Shown here in pieces: positions 41,309 to 55,355 of a DNA stretch of 64,000 nucleotides (position 1 is its first letter; every line of letters starts with the position of its first letter). The notes beneath the pieces were generated by a model. That model worked only from the letters and a program-made list of their open reading frames with translations, was not told where the DNA came from and did not search any database. Both the position numbers and the translations under genes were made by a program. Source of the DNA: Cercopithifilaria johnstoni (taxonomy: Eukaryota > Nematoda > Chromadorea > Rhabditida > Onchocercidae); assembly GCA_916381525.1 (NCBI GenBank), contig CAKAEH010001648.1:304614-368613 (forward strand). The letters run 5' to 3'.

Positions 41309-44300
41309 CACACACATCAAAACTAAATTAATGCCAAAGAACTAGCGAAAATGAATTAAGAAAGAAGCATCGAACATACTCCTTCCAATCCACCCCAAAT
41401 CCGATGAATAGCAAGAAAATAGTGCAGATAGCATATTCATGAAAAGGTGCCAATTAAATAAACTATATTAATAGTCCAACCATAAATATAATGTCAGAAT
41501 TATAAGGATTTATTCAAGACAATTTATCAATTTTCAGGAGAAAAAGGATGAGTGGAAGGCCTTTTTGAGAGGCCCTACACATATCTTTCTATTTCTTTCT
41601 CTCTCCCTCTCAATCCGCATCTACAAGAATAAAATCAAGAAGAAATAATGGGGTATTTTTATTTTATCCGATAGTCAGAACTTCAACGAGAATTGATGAA
41701 ATCCAATTCTCGTCGAAATTCCTCTCATCTAATTGTTCACTGGCTCAATGGGTACTTGTGAAAAAATTATTTTCTGATTATCATCCGAAACGGACCTGAT
41801 TTCTGAGATGAAGCGGTGGATTGAATCTGCACAACACCCCGAGAAGTGCTGTATAACCGTGCCAACTTGCAATGTGCAGCGCTGTCTCGTTATGCTGCAA
41901 TGTCAAGAAAAGTGAAGCAAAACATCAATAACTGTATTCTTTTCTTACAAAAACAATTTGAAGGATCATTCAGTCATACCGCGTCCTGCAGCGACGAGTT
42001 AGCTCCACGTTCCACTAACAACAACGCTGATTCAAACTGTGCATAACGAGTGGCCACGTGAAGTACACTTTCTCTATTCTGTAATATTTCACAATTCAGA
42101 TCAATTTCATCTCTCCAACTTATCATTGTTATTACTCTTATTAGAATGCCTCACGAGAAGACATCAGTTTAAATGACTATTTTCGTTTGACAATAATTTG
42201 TAGGAAAACCTTTAACAGGGATCACTTGAACATCTGTTCGCTACCTATAGTAAATGATTGAAGAATGTTAAATAACGCGACACATGCTTAAAATATTTTA
42301 AAGAATCGAAAAGTTTTTTCTAGCCCAACAGCCCAACAGATCAATGGCGGAAGTTCGATCAGCGATAATGTAGTGCAGGGATGATCAAGTGGAATTAACG
42401 AACAGTTGCTATTCATAAGTTAAATTAAAATGTAAATATATAGCAATGTGACAAAACAACAAAACAAACTTTATTAACAGCATTAATGTCCACATTTTCC
42501 TCGTTGGTGATATAGCCCAGGATATTTGTATGACCATTTCGTGCAGCCCAAAACAAGGGCGTATCACCTCGCCGATCCGATGCATCCAGTGCAGCACCTT
42601 TCATATGCAAATAATGCACGACATCAAATTGTCCTGCACCTGCAGCTACGTGCATCGCTGTTTCACCCATCTGAAGCACTCCCAACAAAAACGTACTGAT
42701 CTTAATTGACCTATATTAAACTTTAGTAATATGAACAGAGGAAGAAGTAATTAACTACCTAAAAGTTATTGTCGCAGAGAAAACCGAAATTCATAACTTG
42801 GTAAACCAAAATACTGCAAACCTTGCTAGCACATTCATAACGACAGGAAGTGAATGCTGATGAAAATATCGTTTCAAACTTTATAAACCTTACTCGATTG
42901 GCGATATTCAAGTTGATCCGATGCAATACAGCCAATTGATCAAGTCCTGCCAAATTACCTTCCTCGCATGTAATCAGCATTGCTGAGACAATTAGTTCTT
43001 CCTGTTTTTTATGTTTGTTTATCAAAAGTAATCAGAAAGTAAGTTACATCATTCAGAAGCTGACACACATAATATGGCAACTCAATCATAAAAATGTGGG
43101 AAAAAAAGAGTAATGAGAATAAAAAGGTTAACGAGCAGCGTGCTAACTGTGCCAGTTGGGTTATGGATCTTCCTTATCATCCCAGCAGGCTGATTCGAGA
43201 CCACTCTTCCTCTCATTTTAGAATTTTTCATTTCAGTATGTCGAACTTAACTATATAAATGCATATTTCTCAAATGAGTTCTTTCTTATTTGAATTAAGG
43301 CATAAAAGAGAGGAAAGTAAGATCAACGTAGGATGGCCGATCCTACAAACTATTTTCATGTACTGTCAATTATCATGGCTACTGCCAACACTAAACCTTA
43401 TTTCACTTTTTCTTCATGTCATTTTTCATTTCAAGATTATAAAGACAAAAACAATTTAGGCACATAGTGTACAGTTACCAGACAGTCCCTATAGAAATGA
43501 CCTAGTTCAAGGTGGACAATACCTAAATGATCACATTCCTCTCCTTCATTAGCAAAAATTCTTCGCCTTGAATTTTTTCATCAAACAAATGGTTAAAGGG
43601 AAACTTACGGGATCGAATCGAGAACTGACCGATCGACCAGCTTCCAAAGCCTTTTGCATAGCGGATCGTGCGTCTGCGGTCATTTTATTGCAAGCTATTA
43701 CGATGTCCACAATCCTCTGAAACACAACTCTTTCATGATATTTTGTTTCAAATCAAAAATTAAAACAAGAACGATGACTATTACGGTTTTAAGACAAAGG
43801 AGTCCGACCACAAAGCATCATAGAATAAACAATAATTCAAGAATCCCAGTTCTAATATCATTCCCTATATTTCGCTAGCTTATTCACGTTCACTCAAACT
43901 TCTTCAATTTATAATTCCATCCTAAAGAAAGTGAGATGAGTCGAGATTACTTCATGTCTCAGTATATTATGCTACAAATTTCAAAGATTAAGAATTCAAG
44001 TTCTCTAGAGAAAATAGGAAGCAGCAATATTAGGCAAAGAAAATCTTTATATGAATGGAAAAAATTCAAGTTAGAATTTGTCGTATATCAGAAAAGTCCA
44101 TAAAAAATTGAAATAGATATAGTCATTTCCGCAAAATGAAGAAGCAACCAGATTGGATTATATCATTTTATTAAAGTTGAAAATTTAAATTAATTTGAAT
44201 AAATACCCTCCATCTTAAGCGTATTTTGAAAGAGCGTATTTGCGCCATAGAAATCATCGAGTGTTGGCGAACATCATTAGCCAGTCCATCGGGCTGCAAA

Positions 44301-47300
44301 AAATGATGATGTGCAGAAAGAGGATAACTTTAATAAAGAAGTCTGCGTTATTCACAGATTTATGGTAAACAGTAACAAACTCATTTTATCAACACAGAAC
44401 AGTTGGCAATAGGAATGAGAGCAGACGTTTTGATTACCATCACTGTGTGAAATTTCATATTCCACATTTCCAGAAAATGATGAATGAAGTTTGCACTTTG
44501 TAAAGTCAACTTAATTTCAATCTTAACATCCCTTTTTACTTTTACTTTATTTTTAGTTTAACTCCATCGGAAGAGGAAGTTTAAAAGAAGGCTTTTAGTG
44601 ACGATACGAAATATATAACCATTTCTTTTTCATTTGCTCAACCTCCATTTTCTATTCTTCCTTGATGATTGACTGTTTGGATACAAAAAAGAACAAAAAT
44701 TGAGCATACATATATTCTTAATTCAACAAAAATTCAATTCTTACAAGTTGAATTTTAAAATGCATACTTCTATGGACGTGTGTTTATTGAGTAAAAGATA
44801 GCGGAAATGTAACACTTCTAAGTGAAATAAGAAATAATCAATTGACAATTTCTCAAAGAAAAACGAAATTCCGCATGAGCTAATCAGAACTTTTTTATAT
44901 TCTTAGATCGATCAAAATAAGACAGATATCCAATCCGTGGAAAACTAAAGCTCTCAAAAATAAAATGAAACAATTTTTGATATTATCATCTTATAAATCA
45001 TTAAACGACTTTCTCAAAAATTCAAAGTTTTCCAGAAATTTAGTTTTTTTTCGAAAGTACAGGATGCAAAATCTTGGTAAAATTAGAAGAATCTTTAAAG
45101 AACGATAAAAAACATACGCCTCGAATCCAAGGATGTCTGAGACACTCGTTAACCGTAGCTCGCTTACGTTGATCCCGAACGAAAAGTTGACTAATAAAAT
45201 CCTTTGCGCACGGTGAAATATGTTCAAAATAACGCTCGCTGAAGTGATAATTTACAGCTGATATATTTACAAACGTTTCATCGCGTGTTTCACCGAGGAA
45301 GGGTGAACCACCACTTAACCTGAAATAAACATTGTGAAAAGACTGTCAGCACCTGGAAAAGTGATAAAGTTGCATTGTTTATACATAATAAATGACATCC
45401 AATTATAGCAAGTTTTAAAGGCAAAGATGGAAAGAGTGTAATCCGAGATCCATAACAGACTTAATCAGCAACATTCCGGTCAATAACAATCTTTCTTCAT
45501 CAGCAAGATCTAAATAGACAATGAGATGCAAATATTTTCTTATTGAAGAAATTTCCATAATAAACTAACAATATGTACGTGACAACGCCTAATGCCCACA
45601 TATCGGTGGCGGAAGATAAGGGCTCGTAATTGACCACTTCGGGAGCTGGAAAAATTGAATCAACGATGTAATACAGTAAGACAGAAGATGTGCCATTTTT
45701 AGATAGAAAACTCTATTTGACAAAAGGATGCTTCCTACAATGAATACTAAGACTAATAAAATGATGCATTTTGTCTCATCCTAAGATATGTGATGATATG
45801 TGCATCAGTGTTATAAAATTTGAAATGATCTTCGAGATTTGATATATCATCTGCTATAATGCTCCAATATCAATTCTAGAAAGCAATAAAAGATGATGAA
45901 GAAAGACAAAAAGGGAAGGACCAACCCATAAATTACTCCAAAAAAAATAAATTTACTCCACTTACCCACAAATTCAGGTGTACCTATCATATCTTTAACA
46001 ACAGTTCCCGGCAAAATCCTTCTTGAAAGACCGAAATCAATAAGTTTAATCTTCGACTCGCCCTTCTTCTTGAGCATTACATTCTCTGGCTGCAATAAAA
46101 TTTAATTCTTCAAATAAACAAATCCATATGGTGAAAAAAAAAGTTGGCTTAAAAGAGAGTAATAAGTCCTCGCTATTTCAAAAAGAATGAAATTCAAGTT
46201 ATTTGGTCAGGATGGTATAATGTGTCAATAATAATAATAATAATAATAAGAAATTATAAGTATGATATGAATAATGTTCAATAAAATTTTAACTTCCTGC
46301 AATTCCCAAAGAATGATATTCAGAACGATTTAGAGAGAATAGCAGTAAGGCCACATAAATATACCTTGATATCCAGATGAACGATGTGATTGTCGTGCAG
46401 ATGCTTGATAGCAAACAAAATTTGTTGGATGAAAGCCGCTGCTTCAGTTTCACCAAGGCACTCTTTGGCTGAGACATAGTCGAACAACTCGCCACCCGAA
46501 ACTCTTAAAAACATTTCTTATCCAATCATTTTTTCCTTCCCATTCATTTCCGGAATTGAAAACATCACTCACTTTTCCTGAATTTACTCATCTAATCTAA
46601 TCCTCCAGAAACTTTTTTGTTATACTACAAACGAACAAAAATGATACAGGTCCTCCTTCCCATAGTTTTTTCTCATTACTCAAATAGAACTCATTTCTAA
46701 ATCCTATCGATGATGAGATCGTGACAGCGTCTAATTTCCATAATTTTATCACCGTTGATATGTGATAAGGTTTGTCATCTATTCTCAGAATATATTAGAT
46801 GTAAATGCCGACGTATTGGATATTCACTACAGGCTTATAAGTCATCGCTATATAATCTATCAATATGAGACCAAGGGATACGGAAGCTCAAACGCAAGTA
46901 GAAAATTGAAAGAAAGGAGGAAAAGAGAAGTGAAATACCGGAGGGAAAGAAATAGCGGATAAGTATTTGCGGAAAAGAGACAAGAGTATTTCATGCACAG
47001 ATAGCCAACTTAGCACCTCAGAAGAATGATCAAATAATTAATGTACAGCAGAACTTGAATTCCAAACTCATATGTGCGGATTTTTTTAGAAAAGGAATAT
47101 ACATATTGCTGGTAGGAATGAGTATTCCTTTTTCAGCACATTATATGATATCACGTTGAAATGTTACCATATTAATTTCACAAGTGATAATATGACCCTA
47201 ACTGCCTGATTGGTAAGTCAGAGTTATACTGAAGCGAAAGACTTACAGTTCCAGGACCAGGATCACATCCGATGGAGTTTCGTACACTTCGAATAATTTG

Positions 47301-47940
47301 ATGGTATATTCATATCCACCGATAGTTCGCAATACGTCAATTTCTCGTTCGATATTACAGCGTGTAACGCCACGACGAGAAGTCGCATAGCGTCGTTTTT
47401 TGATAAATTTTGCTGCGAACTGTTCGCCGGATGATCGATGAATTACTCGTCGAACCACGGCAAATTGCCCGCTAAAAATGACATCATGAAAATGCGGTAA
47501 AAGAAAAATAATCTACAATGATTGAAGAGCAAAATAAATAAATTCAACTTTAAACAAATAGATTTACAAGAAATTATTCACCAATGAAGGACAACAAGCT
47601 GATTTCCTAATTGGTGAAATGAACCCGACTTTAGTAATACTCTTATCTTTCCGGCAATATCCCATCCTCTGATACAATGAAATTCCATAGTGACTGAGTT
47701 GGCCTACTTACAGTATACCACTATCCGATGCTATTTACCCGTAACACGAAGAAAATAAAGTAAGTAAACAAGTCATGTTTAACGTACAAAATATTAAACA
47801 AAGAAAAGTATTTACTTCCCAAGTTCTTCTGCAATTTCGTAACATCCCTCGAATGGTTCCTCATTGAAGCGGAAAGCTGAAGTATCGAAACCTGAGCTCG
47901 AGCTGCTGCTACTAACTTGGCGATGATGGGCATCTCTCAT
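25839..47940 (-). CDS. dapk-1: Death-associated protein kinase (kinase, ankyrin, ROC-COR, death domain)
   Basis: 29 exons, highest coordinate first: 47940-47816, 47471-47247, 46503-46365, 46089-45966, 45645-45570, 45319-45118, 44293-44207, 43716-43609, 43001-42894, 42670-42470, 42078-41980, 41894-41796, 36729-36631, 34492-34394, 33946-33848, 31560-31462, 30999-30922, 30761-30539, 30419-30294, 30021-29795, 29368-29191, 28912-28842, 28704-28516, 28140-27857, 27604-27466, 27231-26989, 26582-26335, 26257-26066, 25974-25839. The sum is 1440 residues; human DAPK1 has 1430. Kinase: glycine loop LGNGQFAVV, lysine AAKFIKKRR, catalytic HLDIKPEN, DFG, TPEFVAPE, and the DAPK basic loop KKRRYATSRRG. A CaM-binding autoinhibitory helix follows (IRSFKIRLRWRRIV). 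Ankyrin repeats span residues 398-689, the ROC P-loop GHAGVGKT is at 716-723, then COR, then the death domain (LLDPSDAMGRDW, about 1310-1395) and a Ser/Thr-rich tail. It is a Ca2+/calmodulin-regulated Ser/Thr kinase of cell death, autophagy and, in worms, epidermal integrity. The least certain part is 29191-28842. Confidence 0.96.
29181..29189 (-). other. A9 homopolymer at a doubtful dapk-1 splice junction
   Basis: On the coding strand CCAG is followed by nine T. If one more T were present, the frame would continue into CTATTGAGAGAAACACTCC, encoding LLRETLQFAHRLSTSIW, which resembles the LLRNHLQ region that follows the ROC domain in vertebrate DAPK1. As the sequence stands, the in-phase alternative is a donor at 29190/29189 and a 71-nt exon 28912-28842 whose translation is unlike DAPK. 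Confidence 0.55.
37111..37148. repeat. CA microsatellite in dapk-1 intron
   Basis: An uninterrupted (CA)n tract of about 38 bases followed by CATA repeats, in the intron between the ankyrin exons 41796-41894 and 36631-36729. Confidence 0.95.
41270..41300. repeat. CA microsatellite in dapk-1 intron
   Basis: An AC tract of about 31 bases followed by AAACACACCACACAC, in the same 5-kb intron. Confidence 0.95.
46226..46249. repeat. AAT trinucleotide repeat in dapk-1 intron
   Basis: About seven to eight AAT units in the intron between the catalytic-loop exon (46365-46503) and the DFG exon (45966-46089). Confidence 0.85.
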
Positions 47941-49432
47941 AGCTACCTTGTCACAATTTTGATAGCATTGACTTCGTCCACTTATTGACAGTTCTGCGAC
48001 AACGCAGTTATTGCTAGCCAGAATCAGTATTTACTTTTTGCAATTACACTCTTAGTACTGCAAGCAGACATGAGGCACGTCCATTGTTCACGTTCCTCAC
48101 GTTATATCACCGATATTCACGTCAGTTTGAGCAATATAATGAAAAAATACCGGGAGAGCTCTCAATTATGGAGCATCTTCACTGATATAACAACCGCTCT
48201 ATTCAATTTACCATTTAAGGAATGTGATGAGTTGAGTAGAAAAAAGAAAGATAGAAATCAATCTATCGTTAATGTTTTATCTTCCATTGAAACCTGAAAA
48301 TTTGCCAAAGATCACGATATAAAAACATCAAAAAAACGCTATATAGTAAATGATCACAAGGAACAATTAATACAATCGGACAGTAAATTCCCGCTTTCTG
48401 CTTGCCCGACAAATCGGTGATTATACTGAACGGCTTCCTCAAAGAAACCTTCTCAATATGGCACCGGAAAATAGTTCAAATTATATATTACCAACCGAGA
48501 AACAAGGAAAATGAACCAGTTTTCCACATCAACAACATTGTGAGCATTTTTGACAGGTAAGCACGTAATGTAACAAATGTTATGAGCAAATTCGGACTAT
48601 TACAGAGCATTTTTAATACTGTGATTAAAAATCGGACAAAAAAAGTTTATCTTGGGGGGATAGCACTGCTCTTACCTTCTTCAAACCATACGAACTCATC
48701 TTGTGGACAATGTTCACTATTCTCAGCGGACGACATTATTAATTCCAATGATAACATCATAAGAACTGTCACCCACCCCTACTGATAACCTTGCATGTCT
48801 CATATATTGCCGAAATAATCTAAAATGATCATTGAATTATGTGACCCTCTTGTTGCGTATTTTAAAAACTTAAGCATACTCACACCTGATTGCATGTCTT
48901 GCTCATGTATCGTAATATAACAAATAAGCAGATATTTGAGAAGTGATATGATGCATAAAATAAATTTTAGAAGTAATTTCTATTTAAACTAACAATTACA
49001 AACTCTTCAAATTAAAGAATTCATGTTTCAGTCAGTGCGCAAATTGCAATTATAATTGATGTGATATATGACAAAAAGAAAAATTACTAGTAGAAGAACT
49101 AAAAAGCGGAATATGATTATTTATAAAGAGCGAAAATGATACTTGTAATATGTGGCAAACGTAACAGTTAACGTCTTTATTTGATTCATTCAAATTATAT
49201 GATTTACGTATGATACGCTAATAAACGTGACAGCCAATGTGTTAATTTGTTTGACCAAAAAAGATCATTAAATAAGGCAGGAGTGAGATAAAGTGCATGG
49301 GGTATCATAATAATGAAAATGTGAGTTGTCTACAAAGAAGAAAAGTAAGGAGCATACCACTTTGCAAGTGTCTTTGCACTTAAAATTCTACCTAAATAAT
49401 ATAATTTTACTACAACATATATACACACATGT

Positions 49433-49434
<2 letters not shown>

Positions 49435-49497
<63 letters not shown>
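49435..49497. repeat. Long CA microsatellite upstream of dapk-1
   Basis: About 31 perfect AC units, 1.5 kb upstream of the dapk-1 start codon (coding strand minus). The longest pure repeat in the window and likely length-polymorphic. Confidence 0.97.
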
Positions 49498-49499
<2 letters not shown>

Positions 49500-52400
49500 T
49501 ACATCACTTTGAACATATCAAGGAACAAGGCAAATAGTGACAAAAAGCGAACTTTAACTTCAAGAGATCGTTATGAGGTAGTAAAGAAGTTAATTTCAAG
49601 TTTTCTATAATCTGATCCATCAAGTAACACAATGGTGCCTCAAAGTTTATCTATCAAATTAACCTATCATCTTTCACGTATCAAACATACGATAATATAG
49701 CCTCTCTCACACACGTATTATACATGATACGTACAAATAGCAACAAGATAGGTTCACTTTGCAATAGATGTGAATGGAAATAAATTAAACATAAACAACA
49801 ATGAGAGAGAAAAAACCGGAAAGAGATATACCTTTCCTTCGCGAAGAAAAAGCAATATTGATCGATCAATCCTTCCCTCTTACATTCCCGGTCAGAATCA
49901 AAATGTTTCACATTAAAAACAAGCATCGTTATTATTAAAACAGTATTGTCTTAATGTTGTAAGATGCAAAAGTATAAGCTTCAGGCAGCACTGCCAATAA
50001 ATTTGCTCTCAGGAAGTTGGAGAAGCATAAATCAATGAGTTGCCAATAGAATATATCGAGACTGTTGTTGCCAGTAGAGCGCTATTGATCCATAAATCCT
50101 GCAGAAAGTCAACAACTGCTTCTAATTCCGTCTCCCTGTCTCTCAGGATCGGGATCGGAAACAGTGTTATCTTTCTTATCCGAAATGATTTTGCAGAAGT
50201 GAGAGGCAAAGATATAAAAGGAAAACGTCAAATTTTCGAAAAGATTAGATCTACTACAATTTAAATAAGCTTATCGATTTTTCTCCAATGATTGACCGTC
50301 CTTAACTGTTCATCCAGCAGTCTTCCTGTAATCTTCTTGTATCAATATATGGCCATTCTTGAAAAATGAAAAAAATGGAGGCCGTAAAAAACGATTATTT
50401 AAGTGGCATAAAAGAGGAATTCATCTACGAGAAGGGATAAAATTTTTGGAAACAATTAATAGAATTACACAGAAGAGATATACCATACTTCTGAAGATAC
50501 TGTTTGGATGTGCGCAAGAAGTATAGAAACAACGAGAAAGTGTTGATAAAAGCGCTCACGGGCTCTTTATAAGAGCACCTGCTGGGATCTTCAAGAAAGT
50601 CTCGCAGCTCGACTTCCAATTAGATTAAGATAAAAAAAGAATTAGATTTACTCAGAGAAATTATTTTATTTAGTTACGCATAATTCATATTAAGTTATAT
50701 TTAATTGGATATTGCTTAGTTAATTAATTAATCACATTAAATTCAGTTAACATACAATATATTATAGTTTTTACACGCATAATTGCAATATCTATACTGA
50801 CTACATCCTTGCGTTGTACTAATTGAAATAGTTTTCTCGGAATCGGAAAGCACTGTCCTGATGGCACTCTCGTCTTTCGTTATTCCCAATTTTCCACTCA
50901 CTACTTATTTGCCACTAACTTATCCACCCTTTTCATCCCTTTTCCGCTACTTCCTTCCTCCATTGCTGACGGGAATATAATACACTCCCGCCACTCATAT
51001 ATTAAAAAGTAAACATCGAATTCCAGGCATACTAAACTCCAAATAAAAAAAATTTAAACTTTCCCAGCTTTTTTCCCAGTCAAAATCTAGAATACCCAGC
51101 AATATGCATTTGACATAGAGAGATTAAGATGAGAGTGATAAAAGATAAGTAAGGATAATATTCTGATTGATAATTTCCTCTTTATCATTCCTTTTATCAT
51201 CGATCAATTTTGGAGAGTGTTGGGAGAGACCCAACGATGGTTGCAAATTTCATGCATTTCTTCTTTCCTTTTCCATGAAACGATCAATGGAAAGGAAAGT
51301 TTCGAATTTATTGTCAAATCGTTCGATACACTCCCAATCCATAATAATGCGATGAGAGATGAAACGCACCATTCATCGCACAATTAATTAACTACAAGTA
51401 ATTCATGTTATTTGTCGTAGGTTTCAAAGTGGGAAAAACCTTTTAGATGAAGTGATGATGCTAATACAATATCTAAACTGACAAATCGAGAAATATTGCC
51501 TTACTGCGTGATCACTAATCATTGTGGGTTCAATTCTGGCTAAAAGCATTCCTTTTGTTATATTTGATGAAAAAGAAGAGAAAAGCACAGACAGTTTGCA
51601 TCAATGAAAATCCTCACAGCGATTAAACTCAAAGAAATGGAAACAATCAAGGGCATAACCAATGGCGTGATTCTCTCCGACACCTTCCAACTTTGCATTA
51701 CTCTTACATGCCTATTCTTATATTGACTTCTGCTCCAAGAGACACAATACCACTTATTTTCAAGAAATAACTTAACGCACACAATGGAATTCATTCATGC
51801 AGGCGTAAAATTCACAAGCGTAATATTTGAGAAATTAGAAATATGGCTATTATTATTTCAATTATCACTTCTTCATTATTTGAAAAAAATTTCAATGTGA
51901 CTTTTCAACATCCAAAAATAATAGCAGAAGAGAGGGAATTTTACTAACTTGAATGACTTTCCGGTTTAGGATCCTACCTCGATACTTCGATCGAAGCGTT
52001 TAAGAGGCTATGAAAGTAATGACGTTTAAAATTGTTGATAACATATTGCTTGCTTTGTTGCGTCAAATTTGTCAATTTTAGATCTTGGTTCGAGGGCACA
52101 GTGTTGGATCTGCGAAATCTTAGTAAAATCGACGATGTCATTTAGACAGTGAAAAAGAAAGAATTGAGCCGCGATAATTACAATATCACCACTTCATGAT
52201 TAATAAAAAATTCGACAGTTGAAAATAAAAACTGGGATATGAAATCAATGAGATTAATGACAACGTATCGGTAAACAGATTGCTCAGCAATCAAATGTTT
52301 GACATTTAATTTAGCTGGTGGAGAATGAAATGACAGAAAAGTCGAGATAGCTAAACAAACAAAAAAATGGATGAATGAGCAACTGTGGAAATAAACAAAA

Positions 52401-54612
52401 ATAAAGGTAGGGACAAAGGGCAAAGAAACTGTCAGTAAAAGAAATTGTAAGGTTGTAACATAACCTGACCTCATCTGTACTGAAGAGTGGAAGGCAAAGG
52501 GAAAGGAGGAAGAGGCCGATGAGATGAATGAACAAATCGATTAACAATATTTTAACGAAGTGAAATGACGTTCCATCTCTGCAACAGTTAGGAAGAAAGG
52601 AAAGACGAAGGTAAGTGCTGGTGGCAGATATAGACCAATTATACAAGCACTTTGGATGGATTATGGAAGTAGTCGTCAGAGTAGTAACGAAATCAATCAG
52701 CTTAATTCGATCAAAAGATCTGATCGAGCCTGATCGATTCGGTGGGTTTAGTTGGCCACTGCACTGTGCCGCACTGCGCTGCACTTCACTGCAATACATT
52801 ACATCACATGTACTCTTTTCAACATTGTGCTTTTCCGCTCATTGCTGTCAACAAACTGATATCATATTCATCAAATTCTTTTTTTTTTCGATACACTTTA
52901 GCAAGGCATTATTTGTCATTTGCTGTATGACCTTTGGTGACCTGACGGGGATAGTAACATACAACCAAAATTATGATGAAATATTAAATGTCTTCAATTT
53001 TATGTCTGCAAATGTTTCTCCATCCAGTGCTATAGTTATTATTCACTATAACTTTCCCTTCTCATTTCCACAAAGTTCAAAGTTAAATTTCTTAGTTAAA
53101 GGTTCACTTTTTCTAAAAATTTCAACCAACAATAACAATAAAGTTACTGCAACAATGATGTCGCACGTACGTGACACGTCACTTATCACTCACAGACATC
53201 ATCAGGTAATGAACAAACACTGATACTTGCATTTGGAACTACGCATCGGAACAAAATCAGGAAATGTTCGTGAAATATACGATTGATCAGACGGCATTAA
53301 AGATAAGATACGAGGACAGTATTGAAACCGTAGAAGAACGGTTGGTGATTATTAATCAGAATTTTCACAAACCATTCAACAACATGTGGCAAGAGCCAAA
53401 AGACTCGTGGAACTTTGTCTTACCTGCGCTTGTCTGCCCTTCAGTCCTTCAAACAGGGAGGACAATCAAATGAGTTGTCGACAAACGTATTATACCACCT
53501 AAACTGACGGAAAGTAATAAAATGTTGTGCTCTAACTAACCTTATACATCTAGCGGAGAGAATGATAATTGATTAGCTGTGCGACGGTTTTATCACCTAT
53601 CTTATCAACGTTTTATTAGTGGCATAGGGCTACAGTACAACTCATTGCTTCGCAAATTTCTCCTAATTGAAATGATAATCTAATATTTTCTCATCCTCTG
53701 AAGAAATTGGCTGAAAGTGAAATGGAATTTTGAAAAGAAAAAAGGTAAATGCATACTGATTCCTATAAAAGCACAACACAAAAAGAAACAGATAATGCGA
53801 AAATGAGAGAACAAAGAAAAGGTAGATTGAAGTGAGTCTAAGTCAAGATTAGGGCCAAAACAAATAGAAGATGAGAAATTGCGATATACGAAATATGGAT
53901 CATTTCGTTCTTGTTCATCGTGATGCCTTGTTTCCTATTGTAATGAGGAAATAATGATGGAAGTACAGTTCGGATCACCGGGTGGATTAAACACCAGAGA
54001 TTTTGATGAGAAACGAGAAATGAACATTTGTTGTGAAATGATAGCATCCGTCCTATTGACAATGAGATCAAGAATCCAATATTAACGGTCTAATTTCCCA
54101 TCCTTCAGCCATTCAGTGTTTTCTTTATTCCTTGACCGAAACAGCCCCGTGTGCAATGTGAAAGAGAAATTCTCGAAAACGCGAGATTTACCGGTAATCT
54201 GAGAAACAGATTAGTTCTGCACAATGTAGTATATTGAGAGCATTTTCTAAAACCAATTTTGCGATGTTCACCGAATCGGACCAGAAAGAATTTCTCCCAG
54301 TGAATTTCCCGCTGTTATGGGAGAAGGAAGTATCATTAGTGAGACAATCGATCAGAAGAGAAAAATGTACAAAATATGAGACAATTCTCCTTCCTTCTGT
54401 CACAACAAGGAAAGAATGCGAAAAGTAATAGTAAGGATCTGAGAATGAAGACATTCTAAAAATGAAATTAATGACCAAAGAGACAGGCTTCCTCACCTTT
54501 TTCTTCCACACCCATATTAACTCCGGACCGAATCAAGCATAGAAAATAGAAATTTACCCTACGATTTGTTTCTAAATATCACCCCGTGAGGTGCATACCG
54601 AATATATATCGA

Positions 54613-54639
54613 GTATATATATATATATATATATATATG
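54613..54639. repeat. AT microsatellite
   Basis: An AT alternating tract of about 27 bases followed by GTACATGTGTGTGTATG. Non-coding. Confidence 0.92.
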
Positions 54640-55355
54640 TACATGTGTGTGTATGCACGTAATAAAGAAGACAGGAAAGCGTACACTGAATTTTGTGAAT
54701 TGAATTGACTGCCTGTTAGTCCCGACAACCATCTGTTTGTTGGCCCTAATTTCACGACAGAACCAGTTGTCACCCATTACTGCAATTGTCGTCAGCGCCA
54801 CCCGTCTCAAAAAATCACCACTGCAACCGTCACCAACATCACTCCATGGATGATGTAAATGACACAAGGGAAGATGATTCAGTTGGAAGCGTCACTGTCG
54901 AATCCCTTCCGAATCTATCAAGCCAGTTTTCAAGCTGAAGATTTCGAGGACTCAATCCAAACGGATCTACCATTGCGGGCCTAAGAATTGAAGGAATAAT
55001 TTTTCCCCTCACGCCATTATGTCCTGAATCAAGTTCCCAAATAATTCTTTTTAGTAATATACTTGAAGACATTCAGCCTAAAATATCTAGCGAATCATCC
55101 CAAGCGATATTTCAGTCAACAGAAATTAGAATACGAATTAGCTAAAATGGAACAAGACTATGAATAAAACATCTCCATCTCAATGATGTGATAATTCGAA
55201 ACTGAAAAAGTAAGATGAATTGATAACAAAGGAATAGAATATCCCTGTACCATTGGTTGCCAGACCATCTGTTGATTTCCCGTACGTTACTTCTCCCGTA
55301 AGTAGTTTCATTCAATTTCTGGATGGATTAAAATTTAAGCGATTATCCCATGCAC

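Noticed and set aside
49326..49610. 94-codon frame with a run of Thr-His
   Set aside because: Produced entirely by the CA microsatellite.
52615..53223. 202-codon plus-strand open frame as a gene
   Set aside because: No domain, low-complexity composition, overlaps an equally long minus frame, and no splice partners.
54839..55072. 77-codon minus frame as an alternative dapk-1 first exon
   Set aside because: It has an ATG and a possible GTGATG donor, but no similarity to DAPK N-termini, and no acceptor on the first dapk-1 exon that would join it in phase.
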